Notes: generated from the sequence alone by a model not told the origin. Counted from the stretch's first letter, positions 34,860 to 44,384 are shown. The stretch: 64,000 bases of DNA from Mediterraneibacter agrestimuris (GCF_943193195.1 NZ_CALPDG010000010.1:33663-97662), one strand, 5' to 3'. Numbers and translations are program-made.

Positions 34860-34876
34860 TCCGGTTCCCATTTTTT
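34844..34876 (+). terminator. Terminator after tetR
   Basis: GGGAATCGG (34844) pairs with CCGGTTCCC (34861) with one G-T pair, followed by six T. It overlaps the stop codon. Confidence 0.8.
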
Positions 34877-34877
34877 A

Positions 34878-34906
34878 TTGAACAAAATTGAACTTTTGTT
34901 CAAAAT
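34878..34906 (+). promoter_or_regulatory. Efflux operon promoter with TetR operator
   Basis: TTGAAC (34878) and CAAAAT (34901) form a weak promoter with 17-bp spacer. TTGAACTTTTGTTCAA (34888-34903) has the same half-sites and 4-bp spacer as the operator at 34260. Confidence 0.65.
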
Positions 34907-34923
34907 TAAAGGAGGGAAAATGA

Positions 34924-36105
34924 ATGATGTCACTATTTATACGATTATTTATCAAGAATAAGGATGATGTTTCAAATCCAGATGTAAAGAAAGCCTATGC
35001 TACTTTATCAAGCGTTGTCGGCATCCTGTTAAATCTATTTTTATGTACAGCGAAGATTACGATTGGTTTTTTAAGCCATTCAGTCGCTATTTCAGCAGAT
35101 GGATTTAATAACCTGTCAGACGCAGGTACCAATCTGGTATCACTTCTTGGTTTTAAGATTGCAGGATACGGTGGAGGGAGCATACATCCTTTCGGTCATG
35201 GACGAATTGAATGGATCATGGGTATCTTTGCATCTATCGCCGTTCTGTTTATGGGAATAAAGCTGGCAGGAGCTTCAGTTAATGCGATAACAAATCCGCA
35301 AGAGACGATATTTAATGCTGCTTTAGTGATAGTGCTGGTACTTTCTATTCTGGTTAAGGTTTACATGTACTACTACAATAAGCAGTTTGGAAAGATTACA
35401 GATTCAGAAACTTTGAAAGCAACCGCTGCCGACTGTATCAGTGACTCGTTTGCTACTACTGTAGTTTTGGTTTCTGCTATAGTTTCTCATTTCACTCATT
35501 TTGAGATTGATGGTTATTGTGGTGTGTTGGTGTCTGTATTCATTACTTTTGCAGGCGTGAAAAGTTTGTGGGGAGTATTAGGGCGCATCATGGGAAAAGC
35601 CGCAGATACGGATATAAAAGATGACATTATGCAGATGGTTAAATTACATCCAGAAATCGTTGCCGTTCATAATCTGATGCTGCACGATTATGGCTTTGGA
35701 TACTTTGTGGTTTCTATGCGTGTTGCGGGATGCAAAAGGGACAGCGAACAGCTTTACATCTCAGTAAATCAGATCGCTTATAAACTATATCAAAAATATC
35801 ATTGTGATTGTTTCATACAGATTGATTATCTTCTGGAAGATGAAGAATTAACACATGATCTTACAGAACGAATCTATTCTGTGATGAAAAAGTACAGTGA
35901 AGAAATTAAGATTGATAATTTTCGACTGATTGAAAATGGCTCTTTTACTAATGTGGCTTTCGATATGGTCTATCCTGCCGAACTGCAAAAAAGAGAGGAA
36001 GAAATCTGCAAGGACATTGCGGATAGACTTGGGGCTGAAAGTCCAAGATTCCATACCATTATCAAAGGTATTATACGGCGTGAGCGTTTCAGCCTGCACC
36101 GATAA
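34924..36105 (+). CDS. Cation diffusion facilitator, possibly manganese exporter
   Basis: A 393-residue CDF transporter with six helices and a long cytoplasmic tail. The metal site in helix 2 reads SADGFNNLSDAGTN and in helix 5 AADCISDSF, so site residues are N/D and D/D with no histidine. That is the pattern I recall for manganese-exporting CDFs such as MntE, whereas zinc/iron types have HxxxD in helix 5. AAAGGAGG precedes the start. It is in one operon with the MATE and DtxR-like genes, which supports metal export. Confidence 0.85.
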   Translation: MMSLFIRLFIKNKDDVSNPDVKKAYATLSSVVGILLNLFLCTAKITIGFLSHSVAISADGFNNLSDAGTNLVSLLGFKIAGYGGGSIHPFGHGRIEWIMGIFASIAVLFMGIKLAGASVNAITNPQETIFNAALVIVLVLSILVKVYMYYYNKQFGKITDSETLKATAADCISDSFATTVVLVSAIVSHFTHFEIDGYCGVLVSVFITFAGVKSLWGVLGRIMGKAADTDIKDDIMQMVKLHPEIVAVHNLMLHDYGFGYFVVSMRVAGCKRDSEQLYISVNQIAYKLYQKYHCDCFIQIDYLLEDEELTHDLTERIYSVMKKYSEEIKIDNFRLIENGSFTNVAFDMVYPAELQKREEEICKDIADRLGAESPRFHTIIKGIIRRERFSLHR

Positions 36106-36142
36106 TAAAGCATATTATTTTAACTTTAAGGAGGACATTCAA

Positions 36143-37498
36143 ATGGCAGAAAAGTCAAATCGTATCTATTTATTGGAAGAAGCGGGAGTTGCTTCTGCAT
36201 TGCTTAAATTAGGGATACCGACGATGGTTGGTATGCTGATTTCCGCACTGTACAACGCTATTGATGCGTATTTCGTGGGTGGTCTGGGCATGAGCCAGAT
36301 GGGAGCCGTATCTGTTGTGTTTCCAATCGTGCAAATCATCATAGGTCTGGGTATGATGTTTGGGGCAGGAGCTTCTTCATACATATCAAGGCTGCTCGGA
36401 AAAGGCGATAACGAACAGGCAAATAAAACAGCCTCTACCTCACTTTTTTCGGGACTTCTTGTGGGTGCAATTATCATCATTGGCATTATGATTTTCCTTG
36501 ATCCGGTACTTACGACATTAGGTTCAACCGAAACGATTTTGCCTTATGCAAGAGCCTATGCAAAAATTTATGTAACTGGTTCGATTATCAATGTTTTTGC
36601 CGTTATGATGAATAACCTGCTTACTGCCCAGGGAGCTACAAAATTTACAATGATTGCTATGCTTACGGGAAGTATTGCGAATGTGATTTTAGATCCTATT
36701 ATGATTTATGAAATGGATTTGGGCATTGAAGGAGCAGCCATCGCAACGGTTATCTCGTTGTGCATCAATATGGCACTTTATATCGGATACATCGTAAAGA
36801 AAAAAGGTGTTTTGAGATTCTCAGTTAAAAATATAGCACCTTCAAAGACCATCTATGCAGAAGTTTTGAAAATAGGCATTCCCGTACTTCTGTTCCAGCT
36901 TCTTGCAAGTGCATCTATGGGAAGTATCAATAACGCATCCAAATCGTATGGCGATTATGCAGTAGCAGCTATGGGAGCTGTCACCCGTATTATGACGGTT
37001 GTAACCTATGTTGTTTTTGGATTTCTGAAAGGCTTCCAGCCGTTTGCGGGATATAACTATGGTGCAAAGAAATTTGACAGATTGCAAAAGTCTATTAAGC
37101 TCTGCATGGCCTGGTCAACGGTATTTGGAGTAATTGCAGCCATTATACTTGTTGTATTTGCAAATCCGATTGTTTCACTTTTTGGAACTGATACAGAAAT
37201 GATTGATCTGGCAGGAAAGGCACTTAGGCTAAATGCAATATTGTTTATTACTTTTGGCTTTCAAATGGTGTATGCGACACTGTATCTTGCTATTGGTAAA
37301 AGTTTAGTGGGAAGTGTACTCAGCCTGAGCAGGCAGGGTATCTTCTTTTTCCCTCTGGTTTTTATATTGCCCCGTCTGTTTGGCTTAACCGGTGTGATAT
37401 GGGTACAGCCTATGGCAGACTTTTTCACAACAATGATCACAACGATTTTTGCAATAAAGATAAACCATATTTTTTCTATATCACAGGAGGTGATTTGA
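36143..37498 (+). CDS. MATE-family efflux transporter
   Basis: A 451-residue protein with 12 helices in two bundles. LGIPTMVGMLISALYNAIDAYFVGGLG is the first-helix signature and the second half repeats it (IGIPVLLFQLLASASMGSINN). These pumps export cationic drugs or metabolites in exchange for sodium or protons. The start at 36143 follows AAGGAGG; longer in-frame codons overlap the CDF gene. It is co-transcribed with the CDF and DtxR-like genes. Confidence 0.9.
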   Translation: MAEKSNRIYLLEEAGVASALLKLGIPTMVGMLISALYNAIDAYFVGGLGMSQMGAVSVVFPIVQIIIGLGMMFGAGASSYISRLLGKGDNEQANKTASTSLFSGLLVGAIIIIGIMIFLDPVLTTLGSTETILPYARAYAKIYVTGSIINVFAVMMNNLLTAQGATKFTMIAMLTGSIANVILDPIMIYEMDLGIEGAAIATVISLCINMALYIGYIVKKKGVLRFSVKNIAPSKTIYAEVLKIGIPVLLFQLLASASMGSINNASKSYGDYAVAAMGAVTRIMTVVTYVVFGFLKGFQPFAGYNYGAKKFDRLQKSIKLCMAWSTVFGVIAAIILVVFANPIVSLFGTDTEMIDLAGKALRLNAILFITFGFQMVYATLYLAIGKSLVGSVLSLSRQGIFFFPLVFILPRLFGLTGVIWVQPMADFFTTMITTIFAIKINHIFSISQEVI

Positions 37499-37499
37499 A

Positions 37500-37898
37500 C
37501 TGAAATTAGGAAAATCTTCAGAAGATTACCTGAAAGCTATTTTCATCATTCAAAAAGAGAAAGGTGAGGTACGATCTGTTGATCTTGCACGTTATATGGG
37601 ATTTTCTAAACCAAGTATCAGTCATGCTGTAAAAGTTTTGCGGGAAGGCGGTTTCCTTTCAATAGATGGGGATGGATTTCTCCATTTGACTATTCAAGGG
37701 AAAGAGGTGGCGGAAAATATCTATGAGAAGAATCAGTTTTTTACAATGTATTTGATAGAGGTTGGGGTTAATCCGGTGCAGGCTGAAGCGGATGCTTGTA
37801 TGATGGAACATTGCATCAGCGAGGAAAGTTTTCAGAAAATAAGAGAAGTGATAAATAAAGGCAGAACTGTAAAAGGTGTTAAATCTCGTGAGGATTGA
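37500..37898 (+). CDS. DtxR/MntR-like metal regulator, CTG start
   Basis: A 132-residue regulator with the DtxR winged helix (MKLGKSSEDYLKAIFIIQKE...SVDLARYMGFSKPSISHAV) and metal-binding dimer domain (ACMMEHCISEESF). No ATG, GTG or TTG lies at the right place. CTG at 37500 follows AGGAGGTGATTTGAA, and starting there gives the same N-terminus as the related protein at 52463. A start at ATG 37596 would cut the HTH in two. There is no C-terminal SH3 domain. It probably senses Mn or Fe for this efflux operon. Confidence 0.78.
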   Translation: MKLGKSSEDYLKAIFIIQKEKGEVRSVDLARYMGFSKPSISHAVKVLREGGFLSIDGDGFLHLTIQGKEVAENIYEKNQFFTMYLIEVGVNPVQAEADACMMEHCISEESFQKIREVINKGRTVKGVKSRED

Positions 37899-37907
37899 AG
37901 AAATCAT

Positions 37908-37949
37908 ATCTATCCTCCAGGAAATAGAGGCTTTCCATGGAGGATAGAT
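37908..37949 (+). terminator. Long hairpin after the efflux operon
   Basis: ATCTATCCTCCA (37908) pairs perfectly with TGGAGGATAGAT (37938). There is no T run, so it may act as an RNA-stabilising end or a site for another factor. Confidence 0.55.
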
Positions 37950-38007
37950 TACAGCACAGAATATAATTTGTCGTATTTTATCGAAAAGTTTTTAAAATTA
38001 TATACCA

Positions 38008-38052
38008 TTCATAACTCATCCATAACTCGTTCATAACCCGGTGTTTTATAAT
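38008..38052 (+). promoter_or_regulatory. Three 11-bp repeats followed by a -10 box
   Basis: TTCATAACTCA (38008), TCCATAACTCG (38019) and TTCATAACCCG (38030) are tandem. TATAAT follows at 38047. The spacing is like the response-regulator promoters elsewhere in the window. The downstream gene is a truncated recombinase, so the natural target has probably been replaced. Confidence 0.5.
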
Positions 38053-38840
38053 TGGAATTTCTGGATGGAAAAACAGCGGACTATATCAAGCGTATCTTTG
38101 AAAGGGAAGGGATCAAAAATTGGAATGGAAGCACAAAGTGGCAGGCTACTACGCTGTCCAATATGCTCCAGAATGAAAAATATAAAGGGGATGCCCTGCT
38201 ACAGAAAAGCTATACGGTAGATTTCTTGACCAAGAAGCGGGCACAGAACAAAGGGGAAATCCAGATGTTTTATGTAGGGGATGACCACGAAGCGATTATT
38301 CCAAAGCGGATTTGGGAGTGCGTACAGCTTGAAATAGAACGCCGGAGAAAATACCTGGAAGAGCATGGGACAAACTCCTATTCCCATCGGCCGGAAAGCA
38401 ACCCATTTGCTTCCAAAATCGTCTGCGGAAGCTGTAATAAGGTTTTCGCAAGGAAAGGCTGGCGGAGCAGCACCGGATTTGACCGGAAGATATGGCAGTG
38501 CAGTGAGCGTTACAAGGTCAAAGGTGTTATGGGCTGTTCCAACCGCCATGTGGAGGAAGAAACATTGATAAAGGCTTATCTGATGGCATGGAATGCTCTG
38601 GTAGAGAACCGTGAGGCTTTTATGGAGCGTTGGAAGGAACAGATGCAGAGTGAGAATCTGCTGGAAGGTTACCGGGCGGAGAAGTTCATAGAGTACACGG
38701 ACGGGGCGCAGCCTTTGGCGGAGATGGATACGGACTTCATGCTGAAAACGCTGGATCACATCAAAGTTTTTGAGGATGGGACGTTGCTGGTGGTGTTCCT
38801 GGATGGAACAGAGATTGAATGTAAAAATGAAGAGGAGTAA
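38053..38840 (+). pseudogene. Serine recombinase, N-terminal catalytic domain missing
   Basis: About 260 residues are left: the recombinase domain (FLDGKTADYIKRIFEREG...TTLSNMLQNEKYKGD) and zinc ribbon (KIVCGSCNKVFARKGW...WQCSERYKVKGVMGCSNR). The coiled C-terminus ends TEIECKNEEE. The resolvase catalytic serine domain is absent, so it cannot recombine DNA by itself. It was the integrase of an element that once ended here; the break point is at about 38050, right after a promoter. Confidence 0.85.
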
Positions 38841-38848
38841 GAAATGCG

Positions 38849-38884
38849 GCCGATTGGGAGTTTGATTCCTGATCGGCTTTTTTT
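38849..38884 (+). terminator. Terminator before the Qat operon
   Basis: GCCGAT (38849) pairs with ATCGGC (38872), extended inward by weaker pairs, followed by seven T. Confidence 0.7.
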
Positions 38885-39010
38885 CTTGCTTTTTTCAGAT
38901 AGTAAAGGGGATCGAAATATGGTAGAATATAGAAAATATTGTGGTCGTTAAGGTAGGAAGAGCTATAAAAGAGCCATTCATTATATGAATTTAAGGGGGA
39001 ACTTAAAGGG

Positions 39011-40888
39011 ATGATTTTATCTGATAATGAAACAAAGGTTGATCTGTTAAATAATGAAGCAATAGCAAAGACAATAGTTTCTCTCATTAAGGATAGTAAA
39101 GAACAGCCAATTTCTGTAGGCATTCACGGTGACTGGGGCGCTGGTAAATCTAGCATTCTGGAAATGGTAGAAAATGAAGTGAATAAATCTCCATCAGAAG
39201 ATGGAAAGAAGTATTCATGTATCCGATTTAATGGATGGCGGCATCAAGGATTTGAAGATTCCAAAGTTGCCTTGATGAGTTCGATCGTTTCTGAACTTCA
39301 GAAAAAGGAAACACTTGGTGCAAAGGCAGGAGAAACTCTAAAGAAATTGTGGAAAAATATAAATTGGATGAGTGTTGCCAAGGCTACGGGAAAGACTGCT
39401 TTAGGAATTGCTACTGGTACGGCACCGATTACGTTGCTGTCTTCAGCGATGGATGTTTTGAAATCTACAGTAACGACTGAGGAAGGTATTGCGGGTGCCA
39501 TTGAGTCTATTGGCGGTTATTTGCATGATGCAAAAATAACAGAAGATACTTCAAGTAATAAGGAATTCTCGGAGTTTCAAGAAAATTTTGCTGAACTGTT
39601 GGAGAGTGCCTCTATTAAAAAACTTGTTGTTTTGATTGATGATCTTGACAGATGCTTGCCAGATGTGGCTATAAATACATTAGAGGCAGTGCGACTGTTT
39701 ATGTTCTCAGAAAAAACAGCATTTGTAATCGCTGCGGATGAGAGCATGATTCGATATGCAGTTAAAAAACATTTTCCTGATGCAATTAATGAGCATAAGA
39801 TTAATGCAGGTGATACTTTTGCGAATAAGTACTTAGAAAAATTAATCCAGGTTCCATTTAGAATCCCGGCATTAGGTGAGGTGGAATCCTGTATTTACAT
39901 AATGATTCTTATGGTAGGATCAGTTTTAACAGATGAAAATGAAAACTATAAAAAGTTGCGTGAAGAGGGCTTGTCGAGAATAAAAAAGCCTTGGAATGTT
40001 GAAATTTTTACAGTGGATGATGTAAAAGTAATTCTTGGAAATGATTATGAAAAATGTTCAGATGAAGTGCTGATTGCAACGCAGATATGCCATTTGTTAG
40101 CACAGCATACAGATGGGAATCCAAGAAAAATAAAGCGATTTATAAATATGCTGTTGTTACGCTATGAGATTGCAAAAAATAGGGGATTTGATGATGAATT
40201 AGAGCTTGCAATTTTAGCGAAGATGATGCTGGTAGAATATTATGAGTCGGATTTTTATAAAGCATTACCCAATCATTTAGACTCTGAAGGAAAATGGAAT
40301 GAAATCCCTGAAATACTTGCTGATATAGAAGCGATGGCTGAAGATAAGAAAATGATAGAGTCAAAAGAGCAGTGGTATGACTTAAGTAGAATTTGGAAAT
40401 GGCTTACAACAGAACCGGGGATTATGGATAAAGATTTAAGACCGTATTATTATGCTTGCAAGGAAAAAATTGACTATTTTTCTGGTGCAACTTCTAAGAA
40501 TGACTTGTCAGAAATTGTTGACTTACTTTTCAGGGACGAAATGACCGTTGTTGGTCGTATTGATGATTTGAAAAATTTGACAAATCAAGAAGCAGAGCAA
40601 GTATTTGAAGTCATTGTTCAAAAAATTATGGAAAGAGGTCAATTTGAGACGAAACCAAAAGGAATTGATGGTGTGATTGTATTGGTGCAGAACAAGACGG
40701 AGCTTCGTGAAAATTTAGTTAACTTTATGGATACTATTCCAGCAGATAAGGCTGGTATATGGATTATACGAGGCTGGGATAAAGCTATTCCAAAGGATTG
40801 CGCCGAAAGAAAAGGCTTAGAGCGGTGTTTGGATAAATTAAAAACTAGCGGTACAGAAATTGTAAAAAATGCATTAAAGAATATGTGA
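39011..40888 (+). CDS. qatA: QatA: KAP-family P-loop ATPase
   Basis: A 625-residue KAP NTPase. Walker A is GDWGAGKS (40-47), Walker B is LVVLIDDLDRC (about 204-214), with DGNPRKIKRFINMLL as the sensor region. A hydrophobic stretch at about 120-145 may insert in the membrane. It is the first gene of a four-gene set with the exact order KAP ATPase, unknown protein, QueC-like protein, TatD nuclease, which is the published QatABCD anti-phage system. In that system all four genes are reported to be needed for defence. Confidence 0.9.
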   Translation: MILSDNETKVDLLNNEAIAKTIVSLIKDSKEQPISVGIHGDWGAGKSSILEMVENEVNKSPSEDGKKYSCIRFNGWRHQGFEDSKVALMSSIVSELQKKETLGAKAGETLKKLWKNINWMSVAKATGKTALGIATGTAPITLLSSAMDVLKSTVTTEEGIAGAIESIGGYLHDAKITEDTSSNKEFSEFQENFAELLESASIKKLVVLIDDLDRCLPDVAINTLEAVRLFMFSEKTAFVIAADESMIRYAVKKHFPDAINEHKINAGDTFANKYLEKLIQVPFRIPALGEVESCIYIMILMVGSVLTDENENYKKLREEGLSRIKKPWNVEIFTVDDVKVILGNDYEKCSDEVLIATQICHLLAQHTDGNPRKIKRFINMLLLRYEIAKNRGFDDELELAILAKMMLVEYYESDFYKALPNHLDSEGKWNEIPEILADIEAMAEDKKMIESKEQWYDLSRIWKWLTTEPGIMDKDLRPYYYACKEKIDYFSGATSKNDLSEIVDLLFRDEMTVVGRIDDLKNLTNQEAEQVFEVIVQKIMERGQFETKPKGIDGVIVLVQNKTELRENLVNFMDTIPADKAGIWIIRGWDKAIPKDCAERKGLERCLDKLKTSGTEIVKNALKNM

Positions 40889-40900
40889 GGTGATTAGCAC

Positions 40901-41719
40901 ATGGGAACATCAACACATAATGGAGGACAAAAAGGGGCTACACCTTTGGTGCCGTCATGGTTAGATCAACCAGATGCGAATGCGCCAAATGAGGTTGCTC
41001 CCGGTTCTGATAATACTCAAATCCCGCCGATTGGTGACGCGGATCGGTTTAGAGTACCGCGTGGGGATTTTACGAGGTACATAAATTCAGGAGGAAGAAA
41101 TAGTGGCTTAGGTCGGAAAAGTGTTTCTAACTACATTAGGAATTCTTTGGGTGGTAGTTCAAATGCGACACGAAGGATGGGATCTGCCAGAAATAGTTCT
41201 GCTAGGTTATTAAATGTTGCAGGAGTGTTTGCTTCAGGTGGTGCGAGAGCTGTTGAACAATATCTTTCTATTGCAAACCTTTCCCGAAAAACCGCAAGTG
41301 ATGCATTTATTGCTATTACTGATTTTATTTGTCCGGATGGAGGCCCGCAGGACGAAGGCATTGCAAGATCAGCATATATTTCTGCAATAGAAGAGTCACC
41401 GGAAATGGCTACAGTTAAATTTGAAGATTTAGCCTCAGAGCAGATTATGGTAATCGTAGAACGTACCATAGCAAATGCGATATTTAATAGAATTACAAAT
41501 GATATCGGTAATAAAATCATATTGTTACCGCAGGAGCCAGCTGAATCAGACAGTTTAATTGCTCAAATGAAGGATTTTGTTAAAGGTTCTGTATCGGATG
41601 CAGTCACGAATCTGGAAATAAAGGCGGGAAATATTAGACAAGGAGATTCTTCAAAGATAGTGGATCAGGTATATAAGGCAGCATTTGATATTATGATAAG
41701 CGCAGGTGAAAATGAATGA
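40901..41719 (+). CDS. qatB: QatB: Qat defence subunit
   Basis: A 272-residue protein with a glycine/serine-rich, probably disordered N-terminus (about 1-95) and a helical C-terminal part. It has no enzymatic motif that I recognise. The identification rests on its place between qatA (12 bases upstream) and qatC (ATGA overlap) and its typical length. In the Qat system its role has not been clear to my knowledge. Confidence 0.82.
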   Translation: MGTSTHNGGQKGATPLVPSWLDQPDANAPNEVAPGSDNTQIPPIGDADRFRVPRGDFTRYINSGGRNSGLGRKSVSNYIRNSLGGSSNATRRMGSARNSSARLLNVAGVFASGGARAVEQYLSIANLSRKTASDAFIAITDFICPDGGPQDEGIARSAYISAIEESPEMATVKFEDLASEQIMVIVERTIANAIFNRITNDIGNKIILLPQEPAESDSLIAQMKDFVKGSVSDAVTNLEIKAGNIRQGDSSKIVDQVYKAAFDIMISAGENE

Positions 41720-43077
41720 ATCGTTATGTATTAAGAGCAAAGTATGATATTGATAACATAGATTTTTGGAAAGACGGTGGGAGAATTGTGGTTGATATAC
41801 CCATGCTTTCCGATGGAAAACTTAAATATGGTCTGAGTCATGTCAAAAAAAGATTACATAAAGAAAACGTGTATCCTTCAGAAATCGGATTTGATATTAT
41901 GTCTTTAGCTACAATGGTCTATATGGCAGATACACGGATTGAAAGAGCAGTACATGGACAAGATTCTTGGACAAGAGAAATTGAATTGGAAATACCGGTA
42001 TCGAATGTAGAAGTATGGAGCCCACAAATTTCTACAATTGAACGTATGTTAAAATTTCTTACAGGGGATTTATGGAAAATCTGTTTAACAAGCAGAAGAT
42101 GGCAATTTAATAATCCGGAGGAAGTAGGCGAAAAATCGAATAAGTTTGATAAAGTATCATTATTCTCAGGTGGAATGGATAGCCTTATAAGTACCATTAA
42201 TTTAATGGAAGAAAGGGAAAATACTTTATTAATTAGTCATGCAGGTGAAGGGCTTACCAAAAATGCACAAGAGAATATTGTGAATAAGTTAGACTTGCTA
42301 TACCCAGATGTTTTACACACATGGTTGGATTTATGGATGGTATTTCCAAATAACTATATTCCAGAAGGCGGTAACGATAATAATACTAGGAGCCGGTCAT
42401 TTCTTTTTATTGGTTATGGGATTTTTGCAATAACTGGTATGGATAATGTTAGTGAGTTAATGGTTCCAGAAAATGGGCTAATTGCTTTGAATGTACCACT
42501 GGATGAAACGAGAGTGGGTTCGTTTAGTACAAGGACAACACATCCATTTTATCTTTCGTTATGGAATAAACTGCTTTTGGGATTAGGGCTGAATATATCT
42601 GTAAAAAATCCTTATTGGGATAAAACAAAAGGGGAAATGGCATCAGAATGTAAAAGCAAAGATGCCTTATACGAGACAATGAAGTTATCCTTTTCATGTT
42701 CATCACCAGGGAAAGCCAGATGGAGAGGTTTGAGTCCGCAGCACTGTGGTTATTGTGTTCCTTGCATAATCAGAAGGGCAGCAATGCATAAAGCATTTAG
42801 GATGGATGAAACTATATATACTGAAACATCAATTTATGAAATGCAAAGTAAAAATGCAGAGGGAATAGGGATACAGTTGCGATCTTTCCAATATGCGATA
42901 GAAAAAATAAAAAGAAATCAGAACTGTGCTATGTTATATATACATAAACCTGGTCCATTGCCGCAGGATGAGGAATATCTGAGAAAATTAGCTGACACAT
43001 ATAAGCGTGGATTATTAGAAGTAAATGATTTTATACAGGACAGTTTAGCACAAGAGGATGAGTTTAATGATTTGTGA
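41716..43077 (+). CDS. qatC: QatC: QueC-like protein
   Basis: A 453-residue protein related to 7-cyano-7-deazaguanine synthase. The PP-loop for ATP is SGGMDS (150-155). A zinc-site cluster (CSSPGKARWRGLSPQHCGYC continuing VPC, about 328-350) matches the four-cysteine site of QueC. An N-terminal region of about 140 residues is extra compared with QueC. In defence systems such proteins are thought to modify protein or nucleic acid with a deazaguanine or by nitrile/amide chemistry. It overlaps qatD by 20 bases. Confidence 0.9.
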   Translation: MNRYVLRAKYDIDNIDFWKDGGRIVVDIPMLSDGKLKYGLSHVKKRLHKENVYPSEIGFDIMSLATMVYMADTRIERAVHGQDSWTREIELEIPVSNVEVWSPQISTIERMLKFLTGDLWKICLTSRRWQFNNPEEVGEKSNKFDKVSLFSGGMDSLISTINLMEERENTLLISHAGEGLTKNAQENIVNKLDLLYPDVLHTWLDLWMVFPNNYIPEGGNDNNTRSRSFLFIGYGIFAITGMDNVSELMVPENGLIALNVPLDETRVGSFSTRTTHPFYLSLWNKLLLGLGLNISVKNPYWDKTKGEMASECKSKDALYETMKLSFSCSSPGKARWRGLSPQHCGYCVPCIIRRAAMHKAFRMDETIYTETSIYEMQSKNAEGIGIQLRSFQYAIEKIKRNQNCAMLYIHKPGPLPQDEEYLRKLADTYKRGLLEVNDFIQDSLAQEDEFNDL

Positions 43078-43798
43078 TGCACATTGCCATTTGGATTTAA
43101 TGGAGAATATGTTAGAATTTATAAATGAGATACAGAATTCCAACATGAGTTTATTTGCAGTCGGTACGACACCAAAGGCATATGATAGAGAAGTACAGTT
43201 TTGTAAAAATTCTCGTAATCTTTATGTGGGTTTAGGGATGCATCCTCAGCTGGTTTCAAGCGGATATGACGATATGTTGTTATTCGAATCGTTGGCTGCA
43301 AAGAGTCATTATATTGGCGAAATAGGATTGGATTTTAGCAAGGGATATATTCATACAAAAGATTTACAAATTAAAGTATTTCGAGAAATTATAGAACTTT
43401 GTGAACGATATGGAGAAAAGATAGTGTCTATTCATTCTCTTAAATCAGCTGGTACGGTACTTGAAATTTTACAGGAGTATAAAAAGAAAGGAAACAACAA
43501 GTATATTTTGCATTGGTTTACAGGATCGATTTCGCAGGTAGAAAGAGCAATAGAATTAGGGTGCTATTTTTCAATTAATCCTAATATGCTAAAAACAAAA
43601 TCAGGGTTAGAAATTATAAAAAGAGTGCCTGTTACTCGTATTTTATTGGAAACAGATGCGCCGTTTGCTATTAAATTTAAACATTTATATGAGATAGAAA
43701 AAAAACTAAGAAGTACAACTTTAGAAATATCGAACCTAGTCGGTAAGGATATAGATGAACTAATAAATAAAAACTCAAGAGAAGTGTTCAGATACTAG
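43058..43798 (+). CDS. qatD: QatD: TatD-family metal nuclease
   Basis: A 246-residue TIM-barrel hydrolase of the TatD family. Metal ligands are visible in order: CDAHCHLD (H9, H11), GEIGLDF (E), IHSLKS (H), LHWFTG (H) and ETDAPF (D). It starts inside qatC; ATG 43067 is an alternative start. TatD enzymes are DNA exonucleases, and in Qat the nuclease is required for phage defence. It ends the defence operon. Confidence 0.9.
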   Translation: MSLMICDAHCHLDLMENMLEFINEIQNSNMSLFAVGTTPKAYDREVQFCKNSRNLYVGLGMHPQLVSSGYDDMLLFESLAAKSHYIGEIGLDFSKGYIHTKDLQIKVFREIIELCERYGEKIVSIHSLKSAGTVLEILQEYKKKGNNKYILHWFTGSISQVERAIELGCYFSINPNMLKTKSGLEIIKRVPVTRILLETDAPFAIKFKHLYEIEKKLRSTTLEISNLVGKDIDELINKNSREVFRY

Positions 43799-43859
43799 AA
43801 TTTAATTTGACTTTTTCTCGTTTTTGAGCAATTACTACCGTAAAAAGGAGTGATTGCCA

Positions 43860-44384
43860 ATGACGGAAGAACAGAAACAGGAAGTTGAGAGATTACGAAG
43901 GTTAGGCTGGGGATACAGGACGATAGCTACTGTACTTAACGTTACCAGAGATCAGGTTCGGTGTTATTGTAGAAAAATCGGACTGGATGGCTACAGGCAT
44001 GGAAAAATTACGGAAAAACCAGAACCACCTGTAATTCGCGGCGATGGTATCATAACATGCAAAAATTGTGGTGCATTTTTGGAACAGCCGATAGTAGGAA
44101 GGAAAAGAAAGTTCTGCTGTGAACAGTGTAGAAGGGAATGGGACAATCATAATCTCGTATCTAAAATTTATGGGCATAAATGTATTTACTGTGGGAAGAT
44201 TTTTAAGAGCAAAGCATCCAGACAGAACTATTGCAATAGGGAATGCTATAAGCGTGACCGTTTCTGTAGAGAAGAAGATGCAGAGAAAATCGGTCTTTAC
44301 TTGAAGGAAGGAAAACGTCCGGAAGTAGTTCCTGGCTGGGTGATAAAACTGTTAGTAGATGAGGTGGAACAGGAGAAAAAATGA
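43860..44384 (+). CDS. HTH and zinc-finger protein of mobile elements
   Basis: A 174-residue protein. Residues 1-42 form an HTH (RRLGWGYRTIATVLNVTRDQVRCYCRKIGL). Two treble-clef-like cysteine groups follow: CKNCGAF...CCEQCRREW (about 62-90) and CIYCGKIF...YCNRECYKRDR (about 104-130). AAAAAGGAG precedes ATG 43860. Such proteins are common in clostridial integrative elements beside recombinases. DNA binding is likely; the target is unknown. Confidence 0.65.
   Translation: MTEEQKQEVERLRRLGWGYRTIATVLNVTRDQVRCYCRKIGLDGYRHGKITEKPEPPVIRGDGIITCKNCGAFLEQPIVGRKRKFCCEQCRREWDNHNLVSKIYGHKCIYCGKIFKSKASRQNYCNRECYKRDRFCREEDAEKIGLYLKEGKRPEVVPGWVIKLLVDEVEQEKK

Noticed and set aside
38008..38040. The three 11-bp repeats as a CRISPR array or plasmid iterons
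   Set aside because: Far too short for CRISPR and no spacers; no replication gene next to them. A regulator-binding promoter fits better.
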